DNA of 64,000 nt. Origin: Chromohalobacter beijerinckii (GTDB lineage: Bacteria > Pseudomonadota > Gammaproteobacteria > Pseudomonadales > Halomonadaceae). A program made the translations under genes and the position numbers. The DNA is taken from assembly GCF_023061185.1 (NCBI RefSeq), contig NZ_JAKGAK010000014.1, forward strand, positions 1-64,000, written 5' to 3'. This document shows, piece after piece, positions 33,844 through 45,153 of the stretch. How positions within the stretch are numbered: position 1 is the stretch's first letter; every line of letters starts with the position of its first letter. Under the pieces are notes generated by a model. It worked only from the letters and a program-made list of their open reading frames with translations. It was not told the DNA's origin and made no database searches.

Positions 33844-35927
33844 GAACGGGCTCCGACGGTAGCGGTGACACGCAAGGTGCGGTCATCGGGAATTTCGGCA
33901 TTGGACATCACCACCAAGTGGGTGATGCGGCGACGCAGGAAGCGGGCCAGCAACGCGCGCAGACCATGCTGGACAACCAGCACCGTCGGCTCGCCACGCG
34001 CTTCCTGACGTTCCACGGCAGCCATCGACTGCTCCATGAGGGTGTCGGCCAGGCCCGGTTCCAGGCCACCGCCATTGCTCAGCGCCTGGGTGAGGACTTG
34101 TTCGAGATTGGCTTCCAAGCCGATGACATGCATCTCTTGGTCCCCGGGGAACCACTGCTGGGTGATCGAACGTCCCAGCGCCACACGCACCACCGCGGTC
34201 AGCTCGTGGGGATCGTTCTGTTGTGGCGCATGCTCGGCCAACGTATCGAGGATGGTACGCATGTCGCGAATCGAGACCTCCTCGGCGAGCAGATTCTGCA
34301 GGATGCGCTGCATCGCGGTTAGAGTCAGAAGCTTGGGCACCACGTCCTCGACCAGCGACTTGTTCTCGGCGGCAATCTTGTCGAGCAATTGCTGTACTTC
34401 CTGACGCCCCAGCATGTCATTGGCATGACGATGCAGCAGGTGGTTGAGATGCGTGGCCACCACTGTACTCGCATCGACCACGGTATAACCGTAAACCTGG
34501 GCACGTTCACGCTGCGCGGCGTCGATCCACACGGCGGGCAGGCCGAAGGCCGGGTCCTGAGTCTCCGAGCCTTCCACCTTGCCCGAGACCTGCCCCGGGT
34601 CGATGGCCAGCCATTGCCCCGGATGCGCATCGGCGCGCCCCACTTCGACTCCCTTGAGCGTGATGACGTAGGTCGACGGCCCCAGCTCGAGATTGTCGCG
34701 AATATGTACCACTGGCGGTAGAAAGCCGACATCCTGGGCGAATTTTTTGCGGACGCTCTTGATGCGCCCCAGCAGTTCGCCCTTCTGGCGATGGTCGACG
34801 AGCGGGATCAAACGATGGCCGACTTCGAGGCCCAGGGTATCGACCAGTTGCACGTCATCCCAACTGGCCTCGGGCACCTCGGGCTGCGGTGGCGGTGTCT
34901 GCGGTGTCGACGCCGAGGGCTCGGCCTCACGCTGGTTGCGCCGCCACATCCACCACGCCAAGCTGCCCAGCAATACCGTAAACAGCAAGAAGACCAGATT
35001 GGGCATCCCCGGCACGAGACCCAGCAACCCCATGACGCCTGCGGCCAGCATCAATACCTGTGGGTTGTTGAACAGTTGGCTGATCAGCTGTTGGCCGACG
35101 TCCTGGTCGGTATTGACGCGCGACACGGTGACGCCCGCCGCCGTGGAGATCACCAGCGCCGGAATCTGCGCCACCAGGCCATCGCCGATGGTCAGCAAGG
35201 TGTAGGTGTGCGCCGCCTCGGAAAAGCTTAGGCTGTGCTGCGCCATGCCGATCGCCAGGCCACCGATCAAATTGATGAGCATGATGATGATGCCGGCGAT
35301 GGCATCACCGCGCACGAACTTGCTGGCCCCGTCCATGGACCCGTAGAAATCGGCTTCTTGGGAGGTCTCTTGGCGTCGCGCCCGCGCATCTTCCTCGCCG
35401 ATCAAACCGGCGTTGAGGTCGGCATCGATGGCCATCTGCTTACCGGGCATGGCATCCAGTGTGAAGCGTGCGCCAACCTCGGCAATACGCCCGGCCCCCT
35501 TGGTGATAACCATGAAGTTGATCACCACCAGGATCATGAACACGACCAGACCGACGGCAAAGTTACCCCCGATCAAGAAGGCACCGAAGGCCTCGATCAC
35601 TTTGCCAGCTGCATCGCCGCCTTCATGGCCCTCCATCAAGACCACACGCGTGGAAGCGACGTTCAACGACAACCGCAGTAGGGTCGAAAACAACAAGACC
35701 GCCGGGAAGGCCGCGAAATCGAGCGGCTTCTGCGTGAACATGCTCACCAGCAGCACCATGACGGCCAGGGTGATATTGAAGGTAAACAGCAGGTCCAGCA
35801 CAAACGCCGGCAACGGCAGGATCATCATGCTCAGGATCATGATGATCAGCACGGGGCCGGCCAGCACCTTCAAGCGGGTGTCGTTCAGCCACTCACGACG
35901 GCCCCATAACTGACTCAACGCATTCAT
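33840..35927 (-). CDS. flhA: Flagellar export gate protein FlhA
   Basis: A 695-residue core of the export gate, matching the family length (692 in E. coli). Eight membrane helices lie in the first 330 residues. The FHIPEP region includes GAGRIAEVGARFTLDAMPGKQMAIDADLNAG (positions about 145-175, only partly conserved here as text). The C-terminal cytoplasmic half binds chaperone-substrate complexes such as FliS and FliT. It overlaps flhB and flhF by 4 bases each. Confidence 0.95.
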   Translation of the reverse strand: MNALSQLWGRREWLNDTRLKVLAGPVLIIMILSMMILPLPAFVLDLLFTFNITLAVMVLLVSMFTQKPLDFAAFPAVLLFSTLLRLSLNVASTRVVLMEGHEGGDAAGKVIEAFGAFLIGGNFAVGLVVFMILVVINFMVITKGAGRIAEVGARFTLDAMPGKQMAIDADLNAGLIGEEDARARRQETSQEADFYGSMDGASKFVRGDAIAGIIIMLINLIGGLAIGMAQHSLSFSEAAHTYTLLTIGDGLVAQIPALVISTAAGVTVSRVNTDQDVGQQLISQLFNNPQVLMLAAGVMGLLGLVPGMPNLVFLLFTVLLGSLAWWMWRRNQREAEPSASTPQTPPPQPEVPEASWDDVQLVDTLGLEVGHRLIPLVDHRQKGELLGRIKSVRKKFAQDVGFLPPVVHIRDNLELGPSTYVITLKGVEVGRADAHPGQWLAIDPGQVSGKVEGSETQDPAFGLPAVWIDAAQRERAQVYGYTVVDASTVVATHLNHLLHRHANDMLGRQEVQQLLDKIAAENKSLVEDVVPKLLTLTAMQRILQNLLAEEVSIRDMRTILDTLAEHAPQQNDPHELTAVVRVALGRSITQQWFPGDQEMHVIGLEANLEQVLTQALSNGGGLEPGLADTLMEQSMAAVERQEARGEPTVLVVQHGLRALLARFLRRRITHLVVMSNAEIPDDRTLRVTATVGARS

Positions 35928-37093
35928 GGTGTGTCCTTGGCGTCGGCAACGTTTTGCCGAGACGGGTCTAACTCGTCGGGCACGGGCAGGTCATATGGCG
36001 TTTGCGGCCAGTCACCCCCTTCCTCGCGCACACGTTTCAAGCGGTAGGCCCAAGCCAGCACCTCCGCCACGGCGGTATATAGATTCGCGGGGACTTCGTG
36101 ATCGATGTCCACATGCTGATGCAGGGCACGCGCCAACGGCGGCGCTTCCAGCAAGGGCACACCATGCGCTTCGCCCAGCTCACGAATGCGCGTGGCGACC
36201 ATATCCGAGCCCTTGGCAACGACGCGCGGCGCCTCCATTTGACTCCCCTCGTACATCAGCGCCACGGCATAATGCGTGGGGTTGGTCACGATGACATCAG
36301 CATCCGGCACCTTGGCCATCATCCGCCGCCGTGCCATGGACTGCTGCTGGGCGCGCATGCGGGCCTTCACCTGAGGGTCGCCTTCACTTTCTTTGTGCTC
36401 TTTCTTGATCTCGTCTTTAGTCATGCGAAGCTTCTTGGTAAAGCTCCATAACTGGAAAGGCACATCGATCAACACCACTACGATGAGTGTCGCCACACAG
36501 AAAGCCAGGCATAGCGCGGCGAGCTCCATGCCCTTCGCGAGAGCTTCGCTCAACGGCAGGTTCATCAAGCCTAAAAGGTCGCCACGATGCCACCATAGAA
36601 AGATCACGGCGACACCACCCACCAGCGTCGACTTGGCGACGGCCTTGCCCAATTCCGCTACCGCCTGCGATGAAAACATGCGCTTCAATCCTTTCAGGGG
36701 ATTGAGCTTGGACACTTGGGGCTGCAACGACTTCGCCGTCATCAGCCATCCCCCCAGCATTACCGGTGCTGCCAGCGCGACGACCGATACAATGAGAAAC
36801 AACGGCAACAAGGACACCAGCGTGTTTTTGCCCAACGCCCAGACATGCGACATCAGTACGGCGGTATCGAACGCTTCAGCGCGTGAAAACATGAATGACT
36901 GCTCCATGACCCCTCCTAAACTCTCGTAGAGGTGGCCACCCAGCGACCATAGCGCCATCACCCCCGCCGCCAATAGCATGAAGGTGGTCAGCTCGCGCGA
37001 GCGCGCAACCTCACCGTCTTCCTTCGCCTTGTCGAGTCGTCGAGGTGTCGGGTCTTCAGTCTTTTCCTCGTCGCTGTCGCTACCCTCGGCCAT
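35924..37093 (-). CDS. flhB: Flagellar export switch protein FlhB
   Basis: A 389-residue protein with four membrane helices (to about residue 210) and a cytoplasmic domain with the autocleavage motif NPTH near residue 268. Cleavage there changes export from rod/hook to filament substrates. It is first in flhB-flhA-flhF-flhG'-flhE. A shortened FlhB-like C-terminal protein is encoded separately at 50676. Confidence 0.95.
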   Translation of the reverse strand: MAEGSDSDEEKTEDPTPRRLDKAKEDGEVARSRELTTFMLLAAGVMALWSLGGHLYESLGGVMEQSFMFSRAEAFDTAVLMSHVWALGKNTLVSLLPLFLIVSVVALAAPVMLGGWLMTAKSLQPQVSKLNPLKGLKRMFSSQAVAELGKAVAKSTLVGGVAVIFLWWHRGDLLGLMNLPLSEALAKGMELAALCLAFCVATLIVVVLIDVPFQLWSFTKKLRMTKDEIKKEHKESEGDPQVKARMRAQQQSMARRRMMAKVPDADVIVTNPTHYAVALMYEGSQMEAPRVVAKGSDMVATRIRELGEAHGVPLLEAPPLARALHQHVDIDHEVPANLYTAVAEVLAWAYRLKRVREEGGDWPQTPYDLPVPDELDPSRQNVADAKDTP

Positions 37094-37156
37094 GGGCCCT
37101 CTGACGTCGTGGCGCTAGAAGCCCTTCGCCAAGGCAAATACCCAGGCGCCGAACAA

Positions 37157-37175
37157 CCGCATTCATCGAATGCGG
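37157..37175. repeat. Perfect hairpin in the flhB leader
   Basis: CCGCATTC-ATC-GAATGCGG, an 8-bp stem with a 3-base loop, lies 64 bases before flhB. It could be a leader hairpin, or an operator in the FlhDC-dependent promoter region. Confidence 0.4.
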
Positions 37176-37253
37176 GCTATTTTCTCGGGAACGTGAGACA
37201 GCCGATCACTGGAATAGCGGCTACTTAGCCTTGCTATTCAGGGGACGCGAGAC

Positions 37254-37282
37254 TGAAACGCTGCCGGCGGGCACCGGCAGCG
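37254..37282 (-). terminator. Rho-independent terminator after cheZ
   Basis: On the minus strand, a perfect 9-bp stem (CGCTGCCGG/CCGGCAGCG, 6-base loop) begins about 10 bases after the cheZ stop and is followed by TTT. It separates the che operon from flhB. Confidence 0.7.
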
Positions 37283-37292
37283 CAGGGAGGGA

Positions 37293-37982
37293 TCAGAAAC
37301 CCAGGCTATCGAGGAGGTCGTCGACCTGGTTCTGGTTATTGACAACATCGGTACCTTCGGGCTTGATCTGCGGCCCGTTGAGCAACGCCTCATCGCCCTT
37401 CTGAGATTTACGCGAACGCTCGTCGGCAAGTTGCTGCAGCTCTTCCTTGTCATGGCTCTCAGGAGCGGTATCGATCAGCACCTGCACCAATTGCTGCTCC
37501 ATCTCACGAATGACATCCATCATTTTCTTGATGACCTGACCGGTCAAATCCTGGAAATCCTGGGCCATCATGATTTCGAGCAACTGCGCATTGGTTGCCT
37601 TTGTCTGAGTCGGCACATCACGCAGGAAGTCACGCGTATCCTTCACCAACTCCTTGGCGTCGTCCAGTTCGACAGGCGCGGCGAACCATTCTTCCCAGCG
37701 TTGATCGAGTTTCTCGGCCCCCGACTCCATACGCTCCTGCAACGGCTGTGCCTGATCGATGGCGTTCAGTGACCGTTCCGCTGCTTGCTCAGTCATGGCC
37801 GCGACGTAACTGAGACGATCCCGTGCATCGGGAATCGCTTCAGCTGCCTTTTCGATCTCCTTGTCCAGCCCCAGCTCACGCATACTCTCGTGGAGCATGC
37901 GTGTCATCTTGCCGATCTTGTGGATCAGATCGTCAGCGGGGGTGCCATCCGCACTGTTCTCCGGCTGCGTTTCACCGCTCAT
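37293..37982 (-). CDS. cheZ: Chemotaxis phosphatase CheZ
   Basis: A 229-residue helical protein that dephosphorylates CheY-P. The active-site stretch [18 protein letters not shown] contains the catalytic Gln, and the C-terminal tail [10 protein letters not shown] is the CheY-binding peptide. It follows cheY by 22 bases. CheZ presence fits the enteric-type pathway. Confidence 0.94.
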   Translation of the reverse strand: MSGETQPENSADGTPADDLIHKIGKMTRMLHESMRELGLDKEIEKAAEAIPDARDRLSYVAAMTEQAAERSLNAIDQAQPLQERMESGAEKLDQRWEEWFAAPVELDDAKELVKDTRDFLRDVPTQTKATNAQLLEIMMAQDFQDLTGQVIKKMMDVIREMEQQLVQVLIDTAPESHDKEELQQLADERSRKSQKGDEALLNGPQIKPEGTDVVNNQNQVDDLLDSLGF

Positions 37983-38004
37983 GGCCTGCCCTCCTCGTGC
38001 GAAC

Positions 38005-38394
38005 TTACTTGCCCAGTTTCTCGAAAATCTTGTCCAGCTTCTCTTCCAGCGTTGCCGCGGTGAACGGCTTCACGACATACCCATTCGCTCCGGCCTGTGC
38101 AGCGGCAATGATATTTTCCTTCTTGGCCTCCGCCGTCACCATCAATACTGGCAGTTCCGACAGCGCATCATCCTGGCGGATCTCCTTGAGCATCGCGAGA
38201 CCATCGAGGTTGGGCATGTTCCAGTCAGAGACCACGAACTCGAAGCCGCCGGCACGTAGCTTATTGAGCGCTTCCTGGCCATCTTCCGCTTCATCGACAT
38301 TATTGAAGCCCAGTTCCTTGAGCAAACTGCGCACGATGCGCCGCATGGTCGGGAAATCATCCACGACCAGAATGCGCATATTCTTGTCTGCCAT
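38005..38394 (-). CDS. cheY: Chemotaxis response regulator CheY
   Basis: A 129-residue single receiver domain. The acidic pocket D12-D13, phospho-acceptor D57 (VVSDWNMP), T87 (MVTAEA) and K109 (YVVKPF) line up with E. coli CheY. Phosphorylated by CheA, it binds the flagellar switch to change rotation. Confidence 0.96.
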   Translation of the reverse strand: MADKNMRILVVDDFPTMRRIVRSLLKELGFNNVDEAEDGQEALNKLRAGGFEFVVSDWNMPNLDGLAMLKEIRQDDALSELPVLMVTAEAKKENIIAAAQAGANGYVVKPFTAATLEEKLDKIFEKLGK

Positions 38395-38451
38395 ACATCC
38401 TCCGATTCATTCAATCTGGCTAATCATTCGCTGCGCGAGCTGGTGCTTGAC

Positions 38452-38472
38452 GGGGCGCATCCGACACGCCCC
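38452..38472 (-). terminator. Hairpin between the MCP gene and cheY
   Basis: GGGGCG-N9-CGCCCC lies 36 bases after the MCP stop. No T-run follows; it may attenuate rather than stop transcription into cheYZ. Confidence 0.3.
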
Positions 38473-38507
38473 CCGGCGACATGGCTTAGGCGCTTTTCAG
38501 AAAGGGC

Positions 38508-40220
38508 CTAGAATTCTTCCCACTCGTCTTCTTCCTGCCTCGTCGAGGCTTGCTGCGACGGTACTTGACGCGTCGACGCCTGAGTCGAGGCACCTGATGT
38601 CGATCTTGGTGCGGAGACCGACGCTCTGGTCGCCGTCGCACGTGTCCCCGGCAACGCTTGGTGCGATGCACCGCCCGGCAAACGGAAGACCGAGACGACG
38701 TCTTCCAAGCGCTGCGCCTGCTCTTCCAGCGATGCAGAAGCACTCGATGCTTCTTGGACGAGAGAGGCGTTCTGCTGTGTCACCTGATCCATCTGCGTCA
38801 CGGCCTGGCTGACCTGCTCGATGCCATCGCTCTGTTCCTGCGAGGCAGCGGAGATCTCGTCCATGATATCGCTGACGCGCTTCACCGCCTGGACGACATC
38901 GCGCATGGTGGTTTCGGCGTTGCCCACCAGCTCGGAGCCCTGCTCGATCTGAGTGGTCGATGTATGAATCAAGCCTTTGATTTCCTTGGCGGCCTCGGCA
39001 CTGCGGCTGGCCAAGTTACGTACTTCACTGGCGACCACCGCGAAGCCACGACCCTGTTCACCGGCACGCGCCGCCTCGACCGAGGCGTTCAGTGCGAGGA
39101 TGTTGGTCTGGAAGGCAATCGAATCGATCATGCCGATGATGTCGGAGATCTGCTTTGAGCTTTCGGTGATGCCTTGCATGGTCGTGGAGACCTCCTGCAT
39201 GACATCGCCGCCGCGTCCGGCCGTGGTCGAGGCATCGCTGGCCAGGGAACTCGCTTGACGCGCATTGTCGGCGTTCTGGCGCACGGTGGAGGTCAGCTCT
39301 TCCATGCTCGAAGCGGTTTCCTCGAGCGAGGCAGCCTGCTGTTCGGTGCGCGACGACAGGTCGGCATTACCGGAGGCGATCTCGCGAGCTCCGCCATGAA
39401 TCGACCCGCTGGCGTCACGTACGGACGTCACCGTACCCACCAAACCACTTTGCATGTCACGCATGGCAGCAAACAGGCGACCGATCTCGTTCTTGCCACG
39501 CTCGGCGATGCGATGAGAAAGATCACCTTTGGCGATGTGCTCGCAATGCTCGACGGCTTCATCCAGCGGCTTGACCACGGACTTGACGAGCACCAGACGC
39601 ACCAGAATCGCCACGACGATGGCGAGAATCAGCAACACGATGGACAAAATTTCCATCAACTGGCTGTTATCGGCATCGGCTACGATAGCGTTATCGACAC
39701 GTGCTTCAGCGTATTGGATGAAGTCACGCACGCTACCATCCAGATTATCCATCAGGGAATTGATACGCTGATCGTCCTCGGCACGCACAGCATCTTCACC
39801 TTCGTTCATCTGGCGACCGACTTCATCGCGGAATGCCGCATAGGCCTCACCAATACGTGCGGCGTATTGCTCCCCGGTATCGGTCTTGGAAACTTGCGAA
39901 AACTCGGTGAAACGGGTCTGGGCGCTATCCAGGGCATCCTCGACTCTTCCCTGTAAACTTGCCGCCCGATCGCTATCGCCGTCCTCCACGGCATTGCGAT
40001 AGCTGGCCAGTAGGCTGCGCGCACGCACCAGGTTCAAGGTGGCCCGGTTGACGGTGTTGGTCTGCTCGAAACCAATGGTACCGATGGTATCCAGTGCCTC
40101 GGCACTTTTTTGGTTGGAGTAGAACCCCAATGCACTGATGATCGCGCACATGACGACCATGATCGTCAGCGCAATTGTCAGACTAGCCCTGACCGAAAGG
40201 TCGTTCAGCATTTTTCCCAT
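38508..40220 (-). CDS. Methyl-accepting chemotaxis protein (Tar/Tsr type)
   Basis: A 570-residue receptor: membrane helix at about 11-33, a periplasmic four-helix sensor to about 188, a second helix at about 190-210, HAMP at about 212-265, and the signalling hairpin whose tip reads [20 protein letters not shown]. The C-terminus ends EWEEF, similar to the NWETF tether for CheR and CheB. The ligand is not predictable. It lies between cheB and cheY, where Tar/Tap genes lie in enterics. Confidence 0.92.
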   Translation of the reverse strand: MGKMLNDLSVRASLTIALTIMVVMCAIISALGFYSNQKSAEALDTIGTIGFEQTNTVNRATLNLVRARSLLASYRNAVEDGDSDRAASLQGRVEDALDSAQTRFTEFSQVSKTDTGEQYAARIGEAYAAFRDEVGRQMNEGEDAVRAEDDQRINSLMDNLDGSVRDFIQYAEARVDNAIVADADNSQLMEILSIVLLILAIVVAILVRLVLVKSVVKPLDEAVEHCEHIAKGDLSHRIAERGKNEIGRLFAAMRDMQSGLVGTVTSVRDASGSIHGGAREIASGNADLSSRTEQQAASLEETASSMEELTSTVRQNADNARQASSLASDASTTAGRGGDVMQEVSTTMQGITESSKQISDIIGMIDSIAFQTNILALNASVEAARAGEQGRGFAVVASEVRNLASRSAEAAKEIKGLIHTSTTQIEQGSELVGNAETTMRDVVQAVKRVSDIMDEISAASQEQSDGIEQVSQAVTQMDQVTQQNASLVQEASSASASLEEQAQRLEDVVSVFRLPGGASHQALPGTRATATRASVSAPRSTSGASTQASTRQVPSQQASTRQEEDEWEEF

Positions 40221-40309
40221 GTCGTCTCCTGATGAGTTCCCTGGCGTCGGTTGCAGTGGTTGAATCGGTGATAAGTAAGGATTGCCCCGGTTTATTGTCT
40301 AGATCGCGG

Positions 40310-41380
40310 TCATACCCGCTGCGCGCGCCCGGAGGCTTCGGCGCGTTTCATCAGCGCAGCGGGGATATCGGAAAGTGCAATGGTATCGGCGGCACCACCG
40401 AGGATGACCGCTTCGCGCGGCATGCCAAAGACCACGCAACTCGCTTCATCCTGGGCAATCGTATAGGCGCCTGCCTGATGCATTTCGAGCAGACCCGCCG
40501 CACCGTCCTTACCCATGCCGGTGAGAATCACACCGATGGCATTGCGACCTGCGCTTTGCGCGGCGGAATGAAACAACACATCCACCGACGGACGGTGCCG
40601 GTTGACAGGCGGCGCAGCGTCCAAGCGAATGACGTAGTTGGCGCCCGAGCGCGCCAGCTTCATGTGCCAGTCCCCCGGCGCGATATAGACGTGGCCGGGT
40701 AGAACACGCTCACCGTCCACTGCTTCCTTGACCGAGATGCGACATAGCTTGTCGAGACGTTCGGCGAAGGATTTCGTGAATCCGCCCGGCATGTGCTGGG
40801 TTATAAGAATCGCCGGGCAATTGGCTGGCAGAGGCTCCAGCACATGGCGGATGGCTTCGGTGCCGCCCGTCGAGGCCCCGATGATAATGATTTTCTCACT
40901 CGAGAGGATCGGCGCCTTTAGCGGTGCCTGATCCTTCGCCGGCGGTTGCTTGGCCACGGCTTTGGGACGCGAGCGTGCTGCCGCGCGGATCATGTCGGCG
41001 ATCATCTGAGTGTATTCAAGCATGCCTTCGCGGATGCCCATTTCCGGCTTGGCGACGAAATCGACCGCACCGAGTTCCAGGGCACGCAGGGTGATTTCTG
41101 AGCCCTTCTGGGTCAGCGAGGACACCATCAGCACCGGCATGGGACGCAAACGCATCAAACGCTCGAGGAAATCGAGACCGTCCATGCGCGGCATTTCCAC
41201 ATCCAGGGTCAATACGTCGGGGTTGGTGCGCTTGATCAGATCCCTGGCCACTAGAGGGTCGGGTGCCGTGGCAACGACCTCCATATCCGGCTGACTGTCG
41301 ATGATCTTGCTCATCAGGTCGCGAATCAGCGCCGAATCATCGACACATAGCACCTTGATCTTGTTCGAGGTCAACGCCAC
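40310..41380 (-). CDS. cheB: Chemotaxis methylesterase/deamidase CheB
   Basis: A 356-residue protein. The receiver domain (about 1-125) has phospho-acceptor D60 ([11 protein letters not shown]). The esterase domain (about 165-350) has the triad Ser in [10 protein letters not shown], His in ITQHMPGGF and Asp in GMGKDGAAG. It removes receptor methyl groups for adaptation, opposing CheR. Confidence 0.95.
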   Translation of the reverse strand: MALTSNKIKVLCVDDSALIRDLMSKIIDSQPDMEVVATAPDPLVARDLIKRTNPDVLTLDVEMPRMDGLDFLERLMRLRPMPVLMVSSLTQKGSEITLRALELGAVDFVAKPEMGIREGMLEYTQMIADMIRAAARSRPKAVAKQPPAKDQAPLKAPILSSEKIIIIGASTGGTEAIRHVLEPLPANCPAILITQHMPGGFTKSFAERLDKLCRISVKEAVDGERVLPGHVYIAPGDWHMKLARSGANYVIRLDAAPPVNRHRPSVDVLFHSAAQSAGRNAIGVILTGMGKDGAAGLLEMHQAGAYTIAQDEASCVVFGMPREAVILGGAADTIALSDIPAALMKRAEASGRAQRV

Positions 41381-41503
41381 TACTCCTTAATCTTCATGCA
41401 CACATGTGACGCGGGGCCACGCACGTCACGTCGGCCGTCACGATGTCGAGCACGACACACTCATATAGATCCACTATCGGCCAGTACCATGTACGCTGAA
41501 GGG

Positions 41504-42376
41504 TCAGCGCGATAATTCGTACACGGTCTGCCCTCGCAACTTGAAGCGCTGCGTCAGGTAGGAGAAATTTTCCGAGTGGCCGGTAAACAACAGCCCATTG
41601 GATTTCAACAACGGAGCGAAGCGCTCCAAAATGCGCGCCTGTGTCTCCTTGTCGAAATAAATCATCACGTTACGGCAAAAGATGGCATCGAATGGCCCCT
41701 TCGCCACCCAATTGCCCGATGTCAGGTTGAGTGATTGAAAGTCGATCATCGAGGCCAGTTCAGGACGAATCTTCGCCATCCCGGCACGTGCACCACTGCC
41801 CCGCAGGAAAAACTGCCGACGGCACGCTTCGGAAACCTTCTCAAGCTGGTCCAGCGCATAGATCCCCTTGCGCGCTTTGGCCAGCGCGTCGGTATCGATG
41901 TCGGTGGCCAAAATCTGCGCCTGAGAGGCCCGGCTACCCAGCGCCTCACTCAGGGTAATCGCCAACGAGTAGGGTTCTTCTCCCGTCGACGCCGCAGCAC
42001 ACCAGATCCGTACGGGAGAGGTCGCTTGCTTGACGTGCTCCGCGAGCAACGAGAAGTGATGTGCCTCGCGGAAAAAAGACGTCAAATTCGTCGTCAGTGC
42101 GTTGGTAAACGCCTCCCACTCTGGCGACTCAGGATGTTGGTCCAGACGCGCCAGATAATCACTGAAGCGGCGCATACCATGCAGCCGCAGCCGCTTTGCC
42201 AAGCGGCTGTAGACCATTTCACGCTTGTGCGACGCCAGCACGAGGCCGGCGCGCTGATAAATGAGCGTGCGTATCTTGTCGAAATCCGCCTCCGTGAATT
42301 CAAGATCCCGGTCGGCGGCTCCGAACAAGCTAGGATGCTCTTCCTGCGGCGCAGGGGACTGACGAAATTCGCTCAA
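41504..42376 (-). CDS. cheR: Chemotaxis methyltransferase CheR
   Basis: This 290-residue enzyme methylates receptor glutamates with SAM. The N-terminal helical domain is followed by the SAM fold with [18 protein letters not shown], and [15 protein letters not shown] prefer TTG 42376, which has GGGAG 5 bases upstream and overlaps the preceding MCP stop. GTG 42388 would add four residues and has no clear ribosome site. Confidence 0.93.
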   Translation of the reverse strand: MSEFRQSPAPQEEHPSLFGAADRDLEFTEADFDKIRTLIYQRAGLVLASHKREMVYSRLAKRLRLHGMRRFSDYLARLDQHPESPEWEAFTNALTTNLTSFFREAHHFSLLAEHVKQATSPVRIWCAAASTGEEPYSLAITLSEALGSRASQAQILATDIDTDALAKARKGIYALDQLEKVSEACRRQFFLRGSGARAGMAKIRPELASMIDFQSLNLTSGNWVAKGPFDAIFCRNVMIYFDKETQARILERFAPLLKSNGLLFTGHSENFSYLTQRFKLRGQTVYELSR

Positions 42377-44589
42377 AAGGACTCCCACTCTTCTTCATGT
42401 GATGCCTGGTGAGCGCCCGCCTCCTGTGATTCCTGACGCCGAGACACCAGTGAAGTCTCTTGACGCTGCGCTGAATGTGACGTCGCCTGCTTGTCGCCAC
42501 TGGTACTTGCGGAGGCCTGCGGCTTGGCGAGACTCGCCGAATTCTTGTTGCGACGCACCGTTTCAACACCACTGCCGGCGAGGCGGAAGACAGCCACGGA
42601 GCGCGACAGCTCGTTGACGCTTGACTCGAGATCGGCAGCCACCGAGGCCGTTTGCTGTACGCGATGAGCGTTCTGCTGGGTGACATCGTCCATCTGCGTG
42701 ATGGCCTGATTGATCTGTTCGATACCGCTGCTCTGCTCGTCGGACGCCGCAGTGATCTCGTTCATGATGTCGTTGACACGCGTGACAGAGTTGACCACCT
42801 CCTCGATGCTGCCCTCGGCCTTGCGTACCAGATCGGTACCGCCTTCGACTTCCTTCGTGGAGTTGTCGATCAGCTCGCGAATTTCCTTCGATGCTTGGGC
42901 GCTACGGCTCGCCAGGTTACGGACCTCGCCAGCGACGACGGCGAAGCCACGCCCCTGCTCACCCGCACGGGCTGCTTCGACTGAAGCGTTCAAGGCTAGG
43001 ATATTGGTCTGAAAGGCAATCGAGTCGATCATCCCGACGATATCGGCTACCTGATGAGAGCTGTCGCGGATACGCCCCATGGTACTGACCACCTGCCCCA
43101 TGACCTCGCCGCTCTGCCGCACCGTCTCGCTCGCCGTGCTCGAGAGCTGGCTAGCCTGACGCGCGTTGTCGGCATTCTGCTTCACGGTGGCGGTCATTTC
43201 TTCCATGCTTGAGGCCGTCTGGGCAAGCGATGCGGCTTGCTGCTCGGTCCGCGAGGACAGGTCTTCGTTGCCTTCGGCAATGTTGCGGGTCGCCGGTGTC
43301 ACCACGCCCACGTTTTCGTTGACTTCCTTGACGATATTGCCAAGGCTGCGACGCATGGTATCCAGCGCACGGGTGAGGCGACCGATTTCATCTTGCTTGC
43401 CGCCTTTGAGACTGGCGCCGAGGTTACCGGCTGCGATCTGTAGTGAGAAATCCAGGGCCTCGCGCACCGGGCGCAGCGTCGAGCGCACCGTGATGATCCC
43501 TAGCACCACCAGCATGAGCAGCCCGAAGATGAAGACACCCGCCTGCCACAGCAGCATATCGTGCTGTGTCTCGGCCGCTTCTTTGGCCATGCTCATGGCA
43601 TCGTTGCGCTTTTCGTCGACCAGGCTATTGAGCTGCTCGCTAACCTGATCGCGTTCGCCTTCCAACACATCGTTGTAAGCCACATAGGCTTCATAGAAGT
43701 CGCCGGCATTCAGAGTATCCAACACTACCCGCAGCCCATCGTCCAGATAACGCTGGACGGAAGCATCGAAGCTTTCTGCGGCATCACTGTGATTGGCGGG
43801 ACGGCCGTCGTAATACGCGCTCCAGGTTTCGGAAAGCCGGGTCATCAGTGCTTCGGCCTCGGCCGTTACCGCTTCCATGTCACCCGACATCGGGTTGCTC
43901 ACGGGCTTATCGACCAGGTTTCGACCGCTGGACATCAGCTGATCGATTTTCTGCAAGCGGGCAACGTCTTCCAGGCCTTGCTCTGAGTGTGCCTGCAACT
44001 TGTCACCGGCGCGCTGCAAGCTGACCATGGACAGGACACTGCTGACCGCTAGCATCAGCACCGCCGCGACGATCATGGTCACCAGCCGGCCCTTGAAGGT
44101 ATTGAACTTGAGACCCTTGAGACGCGCCAAGACACCGGTATGCTGAATCTGGCCATGGTCGAGCTTGACCCCACGACGTTTGCCCGCTGACATGGCCGCA
44201 TAGGCGCGCTCCGCATCGGCACGGGCCTTGGCAGTGGGTTTGACGCGCACCGAGGTATAGCCAACGATCTCGCCGCCTTCGAAAATCGGCGTCACGGTGG
44301 CATGCACCCAGTAGAAGTCACCATTCTTGCAACGGTTCTTAATCACCCCGCTCCAGATCTCTCCCTTCTTCAGAGTGACCCAAAAGTTTTCGAACGCCGG
44401 CGGCGGCATGTCCGGATGACGTACGAGATTGTGTGGCGCCCCCACGAGCTCTTCATAGCTAAAGCCGCTGATCTCGACGAAAGCCGGATTCGCGTAGGTG
44501 ACGACCCCTTTCAAATTGGTGCGGGACAACAGGTAATCTTCATCCGCGAGCTCATGCTCGCGCTGAGTAACGGGCTGGTTATTGCGCAT
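42373..44589 (-). CDS. PAS-containing methyl-accepting chemotaxis protein
   Basis: A 738-residue receptor with an N-terminal Aer-like PAS domain (about 15-125; [16 protein letters not shown] is typical of redox-sensing Aer PAS). A membrane helix (about 166-186), a periplasmic-sized helical segment to about 350, a second helix (about 353-375), HAMP and the signalling domain follow. It therefore combines a cytoplasmic PAS with a Tar-like external region. The tail ends EEWESF, a likely CheR/CheB tether. It may sense redox or oxygen plus an external cue. Confidence 0.9.
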   Translation of the reverse strand: MRNNQPVTQREHELADEDYLLSRTNLKGVVTYANPAFVEISGFSYEELVGAPHNLVRHPDMPPPAFENFWVTLKKGEIWSGVIKNRCKNGDFYWVHATVTPIFEGGEIVGYTSVRVKPTAKARADAERAYAAMSAGKRRGVKLDHGQIQHTGVLARLKGLKFNTFKGRLVTMIVAAVLMLAVSSVLSMVSLQRAGDKLQAHSEQGLEDVARLQKIDQLMSSGRNLVDKPVSNPMSGDMEAVTAEAEALMTRLSETWSAYYDGRPANHSDAAESFDASVQRYLDDGLRVVLDTLNAGDFYEAYVAYNDVLEGERDQVSEQLNSLVDEKRNDAMSMAKEAAETQHDMLLWQAGVFIFGLLMLVVLGIITVRSTLRPVREALDFSLQIAAGNLGASLKGGKQDEIGRLTRALDTMRRSLGNIVKEVNENVGVVTPATRNIAEGNEDLSSRTEQQAASLAQTASSMEEMTATVKQNADNARQASQLSSTASETVRQSGEVMGQVVSTMGRIRDSSHQVADIVGMIDSIAFQTNILALNASVEAARAGEQGRGFAVVAGEVRNLASRSAQASKEIRELIDNSTKEVEGGTDLVRKAEGSIEEVVNSVTRVNDIMNEITAASDEQSSGIEQINQAITQMDDVTQQNAHRVQQTASVAADLESSVNELSRSVAVFRLAGSGVETVRRNKNSASLAKPQASASTSGDKQATSHSAQRQETSLVSRRQESQEAGAHQASHEEEWESF

Positions 44590-44658
44590 GATACGGTTCC
44601 CTGGTGTTCGTTTTTATTGGTTGGCGTTGGCGTTTTCTCGTGACGCCTCGCGACAGCG

Positions 44659-45153
44659 TTATTGTGCTTGTTGCTCGACCAATGCCATTTCCTCGCTGGT
44701 CAGCAGTTTCTCGATATCGACGATGACCAGCATGCGGTCCTCAAGACTGCCCAGGCCGCTGAGATAATCGGCGGATAACGTCTCACCGAACTCGGGCGCA
44801 GGCTTGATCTGGTCGGAGGTAAGCGTCATGACATCGGATACCCCATCAACCACGATGCCCACGATCCGGTCGGCGACGTTGACCACGATCACCACGGTCT
44901 GTCCTTCGTATTCGATCTTGTCGAGATGAAACTTGATGCGCAGGTCGACGATCGGCACGATCACGCCGCGCAGATTGGTTACGCCCTTGATGAAGTCGGG
45001 GGCATTGGCGATACGCGTTACGTTTTCATAGCCACGGATTTCCTGAACTTTCAGGATATCGACGGCGTATTCCTCGCTACCCAGCGAGAACACCAGGTAT
45101 TCCTGACTTTGCGTATCGATAGCCGCTTCGGCGGCTTGGGTCATATCACTCAT
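44659..45153 (-). CDS. cheW: Chemotaxis coupling protein CheW
   Basis: A 164-residue SH3-like adaptor joining receptors to CheA. Typical segments are [32 protein letters not shown] and [14 protein letters not shown]. It overlaps cheA by 8 bases. Confidence 0.95.
   Translation of the reverse strand: MSDMTQAAEAAIDTQSQEYLVFSLGSEEYAVDILKVQEIRGYENVTRIANAPDFIKGVTNLRGVIVPIVDLRIKFHLDKIEYEGQTVVIVVNVADRIVGIVVDGVSDVMTLTSDQIKPAPEFGETLSADYLSGLGSLEDRMLVIVDIEKLLTSEEMALVEQQAQ

Noticed and set aside
37183-37210. Sigma-28 promoter at GCCGATCA near 37201
   Set aside because: No TAAA/TCAA at the required 15-base distance, and no plus-strand gene follows.
42377-42388. GTG 42388 as the CheR start
   Set aside because: No clear ribosome site upstream, whereas TTG 42376 has GGGAG at proper spacing. 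It remains possible.
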